Shown piece after piece: positions 7,412 through 13,848 of a DNA stretch of 14,827 nt. Position numbers and translations under genes: made by a program. Source of the DNA: Gammaproteobacteria bacterium (GTDB taxonomy: Bacteria; Pseudomonadota; Gammaproteobacteria; Steroidobacterales; Steroidobacteraceae); contig JASHUC010000328.1 of assembly GCA_030040235.1 (NCBI GenBank), positions 1 to 14,827 of the forward strand, read 5' to 3'. Every line of letters starts with the position of its first letter. The stretch's first letter is position 1. The notes beneath the pieces are model-generated. The model was not told the origin of the DNA. It worked only from the letters and a program-made list of their open reading frames with translations, and searched no databases.

Positions 7412-8550
7412 CCACCGAGTTCCTGCCCTTCACGCGTCCGAGCATCGACGAGGAGACGATTGCCGGCGTCGCCGCGGTGCTGCGCTCGGGGTGGATCACC
7501 TCCGGACCGCAGGTGAAGGCATTCGAGGCGAAGGTCTCGGAGTACTTGGGCGGCCGTGCGGTGCGTGCGTTCAATTCCGGAACCTGCACCATGGAGATCG
7601 CGCTTCGGATCGCCGGGATCGGCGCGGGCCACGAGGTGATCACGACGCCGCTGTCGTGGGTGGCGACGAGCAACGTCATTCTCGCGGTGGGCGCGCGCCC
7701 GGTGTTCGTGGACATCGATCCCGCGACGCGCAACATCGACCTCGAGCGCATCGAGGGGACGATCACCGCCGCAACGCGCGCGATCCTGCCCGTCGACCTG
7801 GCCGGCTTGCCGGTCGATCGCGACCGGCTGTACGCGATCGCCCGCGCGCACCGCCTGCGGGTGATCGAGGATGCTGCGCAGGCGTTCGGCAGCACCTGGG
7901 GCGAGCGGCGCATCGGATCGTTCGGCGACCTGGTGTCGTTCAGCTTTCATCCGAACAAGAATGTGACCGCGATCGAGGGCGGCTGCCTGGTGCTCAACGA
8001 TGCGCGCGAGGCCGCTCTCGCCGAGCAGTACCGCCTGCAGGGCGTGGTGCGCACCGGGCTCGACGGCATGGAGGTCGAGCTCGCCGGCGGCAAGTTCAAC
8101 CTCACCGACGTGGCGGCGCGCGTGGGGCTCGGTCAGCTTCCGCATCTTCAAAGCTTCAACGCGCGCCGGCGCGAGCTCGCGCGCGCCTATTTCGGCGCGT
8201 TCGAGGCGCACGGTGCGCGGGAGCTCGGCCTCGGGCTTCCGACTGCCGATTTCACGCACAGCAACTGGCACATGTTCCAGGTGGTGCTGCCCGAGGAGCG
8301 GCTCTCCATCGCGCGTGCCGGGGTAATGGCCTCGCTACGCGAGGCTGGCATCGGCAGCGGCGTGCACTATCCGGCCATTCATCTGTTTGCGCTCTATCGC
8401 CGGCTCGGCTGGCGGCCGGGCGATTTCCCGCACGCCGAGTACGTGGGTCGTAACATTCTGACGCTACCCCTCTTCCCCGGCATGCGCGATGAGGATGTGC
8501 CGCGGGTGGTTCGCGCGCTCACCGGGATCCTGCGGGCTCATGCCCGCTGA
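7408..8550 (+). CDS. arnB: UDP-4-amino-4-deoxy-L-arabinose--oxoglutarate aminotransferase (ArnB)
   Basis: A PLP-dependent fold-type I aminotransferase (DegT/DnrJ/EryC1/StrS family) that converts UDP-4-keto-arabinose to UDP-Ara4N with glutamate as amino donor. It has 380 residues. It opens with TEFLPFTRPSIDEE, the same start region as E. coli ArnB (SEFLPFSRP). It then shows SGWITSGP, the PLP-contacting VIEDAAQAFG with D155, the lysine motif SFHPNKNVTAIEGG with K184 as the Schiff-base lysine, KFNLTDVAARVGLGQL, IGSGVHYPAIH and LPLFPGM. The TTG at 7408 is chosen because it gives the E. coli-like N-terminus and forms a TTGA overlap with the arnE-like stop. arnB is last here, whereas it is first in the enterobacterial operon. 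Confidence 0.92.
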   Translation: MTTEFLPFTRPSIDEETIAGVAAVLRSGWITSGPQVKAFEAKVSEYLGGRAVRAFNSGTCTMEIALRIAGIGAGHEVITTPLSWVATSNVILAVGARPVFVDIDPATRNIDLERIEGTITAATRAILPVDLAGLPVDRDRLYAIARAHRLRVIEDAAQAFGSTWGERRIGSFGDLVSFSFHPNKNVTAIEGGCLVLNDAREAALAEQYRLQGVVRTGLDGMEVELAGGKFNLTDVAARVGLGQLPHLQSFNARRRELARAYFGAFEAHGARELGLGLPTADFTHSNWHMFQVVLPEERLSIARAGVMASLREAGIGSGVHYPAIHLFALYRRLGWRPGDFPHAEYVGRNILTLPLFPGMRDEDVPRVVRALTGILRAHAR

Positions 8551-8554
8551 GGGG

Positions 8555-8570
8555 GCCGGAGGCCTCCGGC
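8555..8570. terminator. Perfect 16-base GC-rich palindrome just after arnB, possible operon end hairpin
   Basis: GCCGGAGGCCTCCGGC reads the same on both strands and can fold as a six-pair stem with a GGCC loop. It begins four bases after the arnB stop, a sensible place for the end of the arn transcript. No T-run follows, so it does not meet the usual intrinsic terminator pattern. It may be a 3'-end stabilising hairpin or a protein site instead. The remaining bases up to 8628 hold nothing I can name except the ribosome binding site of the next gene. Confidence 0.3.
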
Positions 8571-8628
8571 TGGCATGACGCATGCACGTTGAGCTCGCCG
8601 GTCATGGAGTCCGGAAGGGGAAATCACC

Positions 8629-9054
8629 ATGCGACTCATCGATGCAACGATCCGCCTGTGCGCGCCCCGGCGCCGCTGGCTGAAGGAGCAGCTCGCCGAG
8701 CGGGGCGTGAAGATCCTGCTCAGCGAGGGATGCCTGCAGGATCTGGTGAACGATGCCGACGCAGCGGCCTGGCGGCGCCTGTCCGCCTCTGCCGGCAGCT
8801 GCGGATTTTTGACCTGTCTGCGCGAGGAGCTCGAGGCGCGCGCCGAGTTCGTTCGCTGCTGGACCGGCTGCGACGAGCGGATTGAATCGGACGACGAACG
8901 GCGCGCAATTCTTGTAAGAATTGCACGAAAATACGCGCTGCCGCGGCCCTGGAAACTCAGCGAGCCCGTCGCGAGGGCGTGCGTACGCCGCCAGCCTTCT
9001 TATTGGAAATGGGCATCGGGGACCGCCGGCATGGAGCTCATGCCGCACGCGTGA
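8629..9054 (+). CDS. Hypothetical protein, 141 residues, cysteine- and tryptophan-containing
   Basis: I do not recognise this protein. It starts at ATG 8629 with a good GAAGGGGA ribosome binding site about 8 bases upstream, and most of its codons show the same G/C third-position preference as the neighbours, so I think it is real. It is soluble and charged, with no signal peptide or membrane helix. Seven cysteines occur (residues 11, 35, 58, 63, 75, 79 and 116), including two close pairs, CGFLTC and CWTGC, but there is no classical zinc-finger spacing on both sides. The C-terminal third has PSYWKWASGTAG. From about codon 87 to 104 (IESDDERRAILVRIARKY) third positions become A/T-rich, coinciding with the palindrome at 8905-8924. 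It lies alone between the arn operon and the convergent pseudoprotease gene, with 30 bases between the two stop codons. Confidence 0.6.
   Translation: MRLIDATIRLCAPRRRWLKEQLAERGVKILLSEGCLQDLVNDADAAAWRRLSASAGSCGFLTCLREELEARAEFVRCWTGCDERIESDDERRAILVRIARKYALPRPWKLSEPVARACVRRQPSYWKWASGTAGMELMPHA
8905..8924. repeat. AT-rich perfect inverted repeat (9-base arms, 2-base centre) inside the hypothetical gene
   Basis: The arms GCAATTCTT and AAGAATTGC are exact reverse complements around a GT centre. The element is AT-rich in a GC-rich region and covers codons for AILVRIA. No T-run follows on either strand, so it is not a normal terminator. It may be an operator-like site, a fold in the mRNA, or chance. 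Nothing similar was seen elsewhere in the window. Confidence 0.5.
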
Positions 9055-9084
9055 GACGCGAGCTTATGTCAAGCGCCCTCGGTC

Positions 9085-10059
9085 TCAATGCCGGCGCGGC
9101 TTGAGAAGGAAATCGTTGCGGTCGGCCGATTGAACGCGCACCTGCACGGTGCTTTCGCCTCGACCGAGCGTGAGCGGAATGGAAGAGCCCGCGGGTCCGA
9201 CGCTCCAGATCCTGCGGTATAGCTCCGCGAGGCTCGAGACCGGAACGCCGGCGACCTCGAGAACCGCATCCCCGGGGCGGACTCCGGCGCGGTGTGCCGG
9301 GCCGCGTGGCGCGAGATTGTTCACGACGAGACGCTCGCGAAGCTCGGAGGCATACAGGCCGAGCCACGGTCGCGGCGGCCCGGCGGGACGGCCGAGCCTC
9401 ATCATATCGGGCAGCACCGGCTCGAGCAGATCGATCGGCACGAACATGTTGGCATCGAAGGTGTGACCGCTCACCGCCTCCTGCACCAGGAGCGAGCCGA
9501 CGCCGAGCAATCGCCCGTCGCGCCCGACGAGCGCGGTGCCTCCCCATTCCGGATGAGGTGGCGCGGTGAAAAGCGCCCCGTCGAGCACGTACTCCCAGTA
9601 CCCCGCGAACTCGCGCCGCGCGATGATCTTCGCGTTGAGCGAATGGGCGAGCCCGCCGTGACCGATCACGATCACGTCGGCGGCCACCTCGAGGGCGGCG
9701 CTCGAGCCGCGCTCGAGTGCCGGCACGTCCAGCGCTCCGAGCGGCAGCACGAGTCCGAAGCCCGTCGTCTGATCGTAGGCGAGCGCATGCCCGGGGACGA
9801 CACGCCCGCCGGCGGTGGTGAGCCAGATCGTGCTCGCCTCGGTGATCAAGTAGCCGATCGTGAGGACGAGCCCATCGGAACTCACGACGGCGCCGCTCCC
9901 GACCCGTTCGGTGCCGAGCGCCGTGGCCGTGAAGGCATCCTCGGGAATCTCGGCATGCACCATGACGACCGACCGCAGCGCCGCTTCGAGGTCGAATGCG
10001 ACCTGCTCGGCACGCGGCTGAAGCTCCTCCGGGAAAGACCATCCGGTGCTCTCGGCCAT
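9085..10059 (-). CDS. HtrA-like trypsin-fold/PDZ protein with all three catalytic positions apparently replaced (putative pseudoprotease)
   Basis: 324 residues with no signal peptide or membrane helix, so predicted cytoplasmic. Residues about 25-210 follow the S1C (HtrA/DegP) chymotrypsin-fold pattern: GSGAVVSSDGLVLTIGYLI, then YDQTTGFGLVLPL, then HPEWGGTALVGRDGRLLGVGSLL. Residues about 230-315 form a PDZ domain (PWLGLYASELRERLVVNNL, then GPAHRAGVRPGDAVLEVAG). Aligned by eye to HtrA motifs (LTxxHVV, DxxTDLAVL, GNSGGPLV), the histidine becomes Y70, the aspartate G100 and the serine W172. The fold is kept while protease activity is very unlikely, so a binding or scaffold role is an inference. 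The ATG at 10059 lacks a close ribosome binding site; GGCGGAGA lies too far upstream, and a TTG two codons earlier is possible. It follows the TetR gene by 40 bases on the same strand, suggesting co-transcription. Confidence 0.8.
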   Translation of the reverse strand: MAESTGWSFPEELQPRAEQVAFDLEAALRSVVMVHAEIPEDAFTATALGTERVGSGAVVSSDGLVLTIGYLITEASTIWLTTAGGRVVPGHALAYDQTTGFGLVLPLGALDVPALERGSSAALEVAADVIVIGHGGLAHSLNAKIIARREFAGYWEYVLDGALFTAPPHPEWGGTALVGRDGRLLGVGSLLVQEAVSGHTFDANMFVPIDLLEPVLPDMMRLGRPAGPPRPWLGLYASELRERLVVNNLAPRGPAHRAGVRPGDAVLEVAGVPVSSLAELYRRIWSVGPAGSSIPLTLGRGESTVQVRVQSADRNDFLLKPRRH

Positions 10060-10099
10060 ACGCAACGAATGTACCAGTCTCCGCCGAGCGATGCCGAGC

Positions 10100-10843
10100 T
10101 CAGCCTGCGACACCGGCCTCGATCTGTCTCCACAGCGCATCCTTGAGGATACGCAAGCGCCTGCCCGCGAAATCCGGCCACTTGAGCGCACGCAGCAGGA
10201 TCGGCCGTGCACGCCGCACGAGAGCCATCTGGCCGACGACGCTCAAGGCACGGATGAGGGCTTCCGGATCGTCGGGGGTGCGCTCGAGGATGCGCCCGAC
10301 GATCTCGGCGGCCAGCCCGATGATCGTGCCTGCCACGCGCTCGAAGAGCACATCGAAGGCGCCGCTGCGCTCGCCCTGCGCACGGGTGAAGAACAGAACC
10401 CAGCTCTCGGGCCGCTCCGTGGCCATGCCCTCGAGGAACGGCTCGAGAACCGTGTGCAAGAGCTCGAGCAAAGTGCGGCGCGAGAGCCTCGGCTCGGCGA
10501 GCGCCGCGCGCGCGCGGGCTGCGGCCGGGGCGAGGCGGGCGTGCACGTCGGCGACGATGTATTCGGCGCAGGCGCGGTGCAATCCCTCCTTGCCTCCGAA
10601 GTAGTACTGCAGCGCGGGCAGGCTCACGGCAGCGCGCCGGGCGATCGCGCGCGTCGAGGTGCGCTCGTAACCGAGGTTGCCGAACATCTCGATCGCAGTC
10701 TCGATGATCCGCCGCCGGGTACGCTCGCCGCGGGCGTACCCGCCCGCCTTGGGATGGCGCCGCGCACGGCGTGCCGCGGAGCCGGAGCGTGGACGGTCGC
10801 GGTGCGCCGGACTTGACCTCTGTCGGGTGACCTCGCGAGCCAT
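10100..10843 (-). CDS. TetR family transcriptional regulator, CecR (YbiH)-like
   Basis: 247 residues from the ATG at 10843. The N-terminal helix-turn-helix domain spans about 41-90: RTRRRIIETAIEMFGNLGYE, TSTRAIARRAAVS, then LPALQYYFGGKEGLHRACAEYI. The YYFGGKE-HRACAEYI pattern resembles E. coli CecR (YYFGSKE-YLACAQWI). The all-helical C-terminal part fits the CecR ligand-binding domain, for example VVGQMALVRRARPILLRALKW. The first 40 residues are an unusual arginine-rich tail with no internal alternative start. A further ATG at 10864 would add seven residues. Neither start has a good ribosome binding site, so the start is uncertain. In E. coli CecR controls ybhGFSR; here the gene diverges from the equivalent exporter, with inverted repeats between, so local repression and autoregulation are likely. 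The effector is unknown. Confidence 0.88.
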   Translation of the reverse strand: MAREVTRQRSSPAHRDRPRSGSAARRARRHPKAGGYARGERTRRRIIETAIEMFGNLGYERTSTRAIARRAAVSLPALQYYFGGKEGLHRACAEYIVADVHARLAPAAARARAALAEPRLSRRTLLELLHTVLEPFLEGMATERPESWVLFFTRAQGERSGAFDVLFERVAGTIIGLAAEIVGRILERTPDDPEALIRALSVVGQMALVRRARPILLRALKWPDFAGRRLRILKDALWRQIEAGVAG

Positions 10844-10854
10844 CGGGGGAGGAA

Positions 10855-10892
10855 TGTCTATCATTTGACAGATATCTATCGCACGATAGACA
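10855..10892. promoter_or_regulatory. Nested inverted repeats, probable TetR operator between regulator and exporter
   Basis: Outer arms TGTCTATC (10855-10862) and GATAGACA (10885-10892) are exact reverse complements 22 bases apart. Inside are a second perfect repeat, TCTATCG-CA-CGATAGA (10875-10890), and a near-perfect palindrome, GACAGAT-ATCTATC (10867-10880, one mismatch). Repeated TCTATC/GATAGA half-sites in the divergent intergenic region, next to a TetR gene, are the usual signature of an operator. Which half-sites pair in the protein-bound dimer cannot be decided from one copy. Confidence 0.65.
10865..10892 (+). promoter_or_regulatory. Candidate sigma-70 promoter of the exporter operon
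   Basis: A perfect -35 hexamer TTGACA (10865-10870) is followed after 16 bases by a weak -10, TAGACA (10887-10892, three of six matches). Transcription would begin near 10899, about 30 bases before the ybhG-like GTG, whose AAGGAG ribosome binding site is at 10920-10925. The promoter is fully covered by the inverted repeats, which fits repression by the divergent TetR protein. I found no convincing promoter for the opposite strand. Confidence 0.45.
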
Positions 10893-10930
10893 ATTCCCGG
10901 AGAAAAGTCGAGCCGGAGTAAGGAGCGTAG

Positions 10931-12067
10931 GTGAAACGCTGGGTGGCCGTTCTCATCGTCCTGGCCGTGGCGGCCGGACTCGCATGGTGGCTCACTCATC
11001 GTCAGGCGGCGCGCACCGCGCTCGTCCTCTACGGCAATATCGATCTGCGCCAGGTCGACCTCGCCTTCCACGACAGCGAGCGCGTCGCGGCGGTCTACGT
11101 TGAGGAAGGCGACCGGGTTCGCCGCGGGCAGATCCTCGCGCGGCTCGATGAGCGCCGGCTCCTGCCGCAGCTCGCCCAGGCGCAGGCCGCGGTCGCGGCG
11201 CAGCAGGACGTGGTCGCGCGCATGCACCATGGCAGCCGGCCGGAGGAGATCGCACAGGCACGGGCGAACGTGATGCTGGCCCATGCCGACGTGCGCTCGG
11301 ATTCGCTCAAATACCAGCGCTTGCTCGCGCTCTCGAAGGCCTCGGCGGGCCGTGCGGTCAGCCGTCAGGACCTCGACGACGCCCAGGCGGCGGCCGAGGA
11401 GGCCCAGGCGCGACTCAACGTCAATCTCAAGGCGCTCGACCTCGCCGTGCTCGGTCCGCGCAAGGAGGACGTTGCGCAGGCCGAAGCGCAGCTGCGCGGC
11501 GATCAGGCCCAGGCAGCGCTCCTCTGCCAGACGGTTGCCGACGCGGAGCTGCGCGCACCGCTCAACGCCGTCGTCCGCTCGCGCATCGCCGAGCCGGGTG
11601 ACATGGCCTCGCCGCAGACGACGGCGTTCACCCTCGCCATCACCGACCCCAAGTGGGTGCGAACCTATCTGCCCGAGCCCGATCTCGGCCGCGTCAGGCC
11701 GGGTATGCGCGCGAGCATCGTCTTCGATGCGTTCCCGAATCGGCGCTTCGAGGGCTGGGTGGGGTTCATCTCGCCCGTTGCGGAGTTCACGCCGAAGACC
11801 GTCGAGACGCCCGAGCTGCGCTCGAGCCTCGTCTACGAGCTGCGGGTGTTCGTGCGCGATCCGGACGATGTGCTGAGACTCGGGATGCCCGCGACCGTGT
11901 ACCTGCCGATCGGTGGGGCGGGAGCTGCCGGGCCCGGCCGCACAGCGCCGCCCGGCGGCGTGTCCGAGAGCGAGGAGACCGAGGAGACACCCGCGGCCGC
12001 GAACCCGGCGTCCCTGCCCCAGGCAGCCTGCGGCTCCACTGCCGTTGCGGCGAGCTCGGCTCCGTGA
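10931..12067 (+). CDS. ybhG: HlyD/membrane-fusion adaptor of an ABC exporter, YbhG-like
   Basis: 378 residues from a GTG with AAGGAG five bases upstream. One N-terminal membrane anchor (about residues 4-22) is followed by a periplasmic part. LYGNIDLRQVDLAF opens the first barrel/lipoyl half, with VYVEEGDRVRRGQILARLDE as the lipoyl-type motif. A long Ala/Gln-rich helical hairpin follows (about 75-200), then AELRAPLNAVVRSRIAEPGDMA as the second lipoyl half, and a beta-barrel with WVGFISPVAEFTPKTVETPE. LYGN-D-R and SP-AEFTPKTVETP-LR are shared with E. coli YbhG. The adaptor would link the ATPase/permease complex to the outer envelope. After VYLPIG (about 327) there is a roughly 50-residue Gly/Pro/Ala tail with an acidic ESEETEET patch, absent from YbhG. 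The stop overlaps the ATPase start (GTGA). Confidence 0.92.
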   Translation: MKRWVAVLIVLAVAAGLAWWLTHRQAARTALVLYGNIDLRQVDLAFHDSERVAAVYVEEGDRVRRGQILARLDERRLLPQLAQAQAAVAAQQDVVARMHHGSRPEEIAQARANVMLAHADVRSDSLKYQRLLALSKASAGRAVSRQDLDDAQAAAEEAQARLNVNLKALDLAVLGPRKEDVAQAEAQLRGDQAQAALLCQTVADAELRAPLNAVVRSRIAEPGDMASPQTTAFTLAITDPKWVRTYLPEPDLGRVRPGMRASIVFDAFPNRRFEGWVGFISPVAEFTPKTVETPELRSSLVYELRVFVRDPDDVLRLGMPATVYLPIGGAGAAGPGRTAPPGGVSESEETEETPAAANPASLPQAACGSTAVAASSAP

Positions 12068-13848
12068 GCACGCACGCGCCCACCACGGGAGGCGCGGACG
12101 GCGGGGCGCCGGGAATCGCACCGGTCGTCCTCGCGCGGGAGCTTCACAAGTCGTTCGTGCGCGACGGCGGGAAGAAGCCCGCGATCCGCGCGCTCGACGG
12201 AGTCTCCGTCGACGTGGCGCGTCACGAGCTCACCGCGCTCGTCGGGCCGGACGGGGCGGGCAAGACGACGCTCATGCGGCTCATCGCCGGGCTCCTCATC
12301 GCCGACTCGGGCACGCTCAGCGTCCTCGGCATCGATCCCGCCCGCAACCCGCAGGGCGTGCAGGACCGGATCGCCTACATGCCGCAGAAGTTCGGTCTGT
12401 ACGAGGACCTCACCGTCCAGGAGAACCTGGATCTGTACGCGGACTTGCACGGCGTCACCCCGGCGCAACGCGCGCTGCGGTATCCGCAGCTCATGCAGAT
12501 GACCGATCTCGGCGCCTTCACGAGCCGGCTCGCAGGACGGCTCTCCGGCGGAATGAAGCAGAAGCTCGGACTCGCCTGCACGCTGGTGCGGTCCCCGGAG
12601 CTGCTGCTGCTCGATGAGCCGACGGTCGGCGTCGATCCGCTTTCGCGGCGCGAGCTGTGGCAGATCGTGCATCAGCTCGTGCACCGCGAGGGGCTCACCG
12701 TGCTCGTCACCACCGCATATCTCGACGAAGCCGAGCGCGCGAGCCGGGTGATCGTGCTCAATCGCGGCCAGGTGCTCGCGCAGGATGTGCCCGCGCAGAT
12801 CACCCGGCTCGCCGAGGGCCGCACGTTCGTCGCGGACCCCTCGGGAGAAAGCGCGCGGAGCTTGCAGGCACGCCTCCTCGATGAACCGGGGGTGATCGAT
12901 GCGGTGCCCGATGCGGGACGGGTGAGGTGGGTCGGAAAGCGCGAGACGCAGGCAGTGCCGAATCCCACGGCGGTTGCGCCCGGCTTCGAGGACGGGTTCA
13001 TGGTGCTGCTGCGGCAAACCGCCGCGCAGGAGGCGATGACGGGCATCGAGCTCGAGCGGCCGCTCGCGGCGCGCGGCGCAGAGGTGGTCGTGCGGGTCGC
13101 CGATCTCTTCAAGCGCTTCGGCACGTTCACGGCGGTCGATCACATCGGCTTCGAGGTGCGCCGGGGCGAGATCTTCGGGCTTCTCGGCCCCAACGGCGCC
13201 GGCAAGACGACGACGTTCCGCATGCTGTGCGGACTGCTCGTGCCTACCGGCGGGGCGCTCGAGGTCGTCGGCGTCGATGTGCGCCGTGCGAGCGCCGCTG
13301 CGCGTCAGCGGCTCGGTTACGTCGCGCAGAAGTTCTCCCTCTACGGCCAGCTCTCCGTCGCCGAGAACCTGGAGTTCTTCGCAGCCGCGTACGGCTTGCG
13401 CGGTGAGCGCCGCCGTGCCCGCATCGATTGGGCGCTGCGCCAGTTCGAGCTCACCCCTTACGCCCAGCTCACGAGCGCCGAGCTGGCCGGCGGCTACAAG
13501 CAGCGCCTCGCCATCAGCGCGGCGCTGCTGCACGAGCCGGAGATTCTCTTTCTCGACGAGCCGACGAGCGGCGCCGATCCGCTGGCCCGGCGCGCCTTCT
13601 GGCGACGCATCACGGCGCTTTCCGACCAGGGCGTCACGGTGATCGTCACGACTCACTTCATGCAGGAGGCGGCGTACTGCGATCACGTTGCGATCATGGA
13701 CGGCGGACGCGTGCTCGCACAGGGCACGCCGGCCGAGATCCGCAGCCTCGCGCGGCCCGTCGAAGGGCGTGAGCAGACCATGGAGGATGCCTTCATCACC
13801 GTCGTCGAGCAGGCGCGCGAGCGCGAATCTCGCGGGAGAGCGGCGTGA
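12064..13848 (+). CDS. ybhF: Fused tandem ABC ATPase, YbhF-like
   Basis: 594 residues from a GTG that overlaps the previous stop (GTGA). It holds two complete nucleotide-binding domains in one chain, as in E. coli YbhF. Domain 1: Walker A GPDGAGKTT (61-69), Q-loop MPQKFGLY, signature LSGGMKQ (160-166), Walker B LLLLDEP (180-186). Domain 2: Walker A GPNGAGKTT (375-383), Q-loop AQKFSLY, signature LAGGYKQ (474-480), Walker B ILFLDEP (494-500), switch H531 in VTTHFMQEAAYCD. In domain 1 the switch histidine is replaced (VTTAYLDEAE, A218). The linker (about 253-335) contains the EGRTF-type segment also seen in YbhF. It energises export with the YbhS-like permease, and probably a YbhR partner beyond the window. 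The exported substrate is unknown. Confidence 0.94.
   Translation: MSTHAPTTGGADGGAPGIAPVVLARELHKSFVRDGGKKPAIRALDGVSVDVARHELTALVGPDGAGKTTLMRLIAGLLIADSGTLSVLGIDPARNPQGVQDRIAYMPQKFGLYEDLTVQENLDLYADLHGVTPAQRALRYPQLMQMTDLGAFTSRLAGRLSGGMKQKLGLACTLVRSPELLLLDEPTVGVDPLSRRELWQIVHQLVHREGLTVLVTTAYLDEAERASRVIVLNRGQVLAQDVPAQITRLAEGRTFVADPSGESARSLQARLLDEPGVIDAVPDAGRVRWVGKRETQAVPNPTAVAPGFEDGFMVLLRQTAAQEAMTGIELERPLAARGAEVVVRVADLFKRFGTFTAVDHIGFEVRRGEIFGLLGPNGAGKTTTFRMLCGLLVPTGGALEVVGVDVRRASAAARQRLGYVAQKFSLYGQLSVAENLEFFAAAYGLRGERRRARIDWALRQFELTPYAQLTSAELAGGYKQRLAISAALLHEPEILFLDEPTSGADPLARRAFWRRITALSDQGVTVIVTTHFMQEAAYCDHVAIMDGGRVLAQGTPAEIRSLARPVEGREQTMEDAFITVVEQARERESRGRAA

Noticed and set aside
9055..9084. Possible bidirectional terminator between the convergent hypothetical and HtrA-like genes
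   Set aside because: The 30-base gap contains no stem-loop or T-run that I can identify.
9292..10146. 284-residue plus-strand open frame opposite the HtrA-like gene
   Set aside because: The minus-strand product has a coherent trypsin-fold/PDZ pattern. This frame gives histidine/arginine/glutamate-rich sequence without a family.
10844..12121. N-terminal extension of the TetR frame to 673 residues
   Set aside because: The frame stays open through the promoter region and antisense to the HlyD gene. The extension has no domain and would cross the divergent regulatory region, so I start TetR at 10843.
11833..13686. 617-residue open frame on the minus strand
   Set aside because: Antisense to the tandem ATPase, with all Walker motifs on the plus strand. 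No domain or ribosome binding site was seen.
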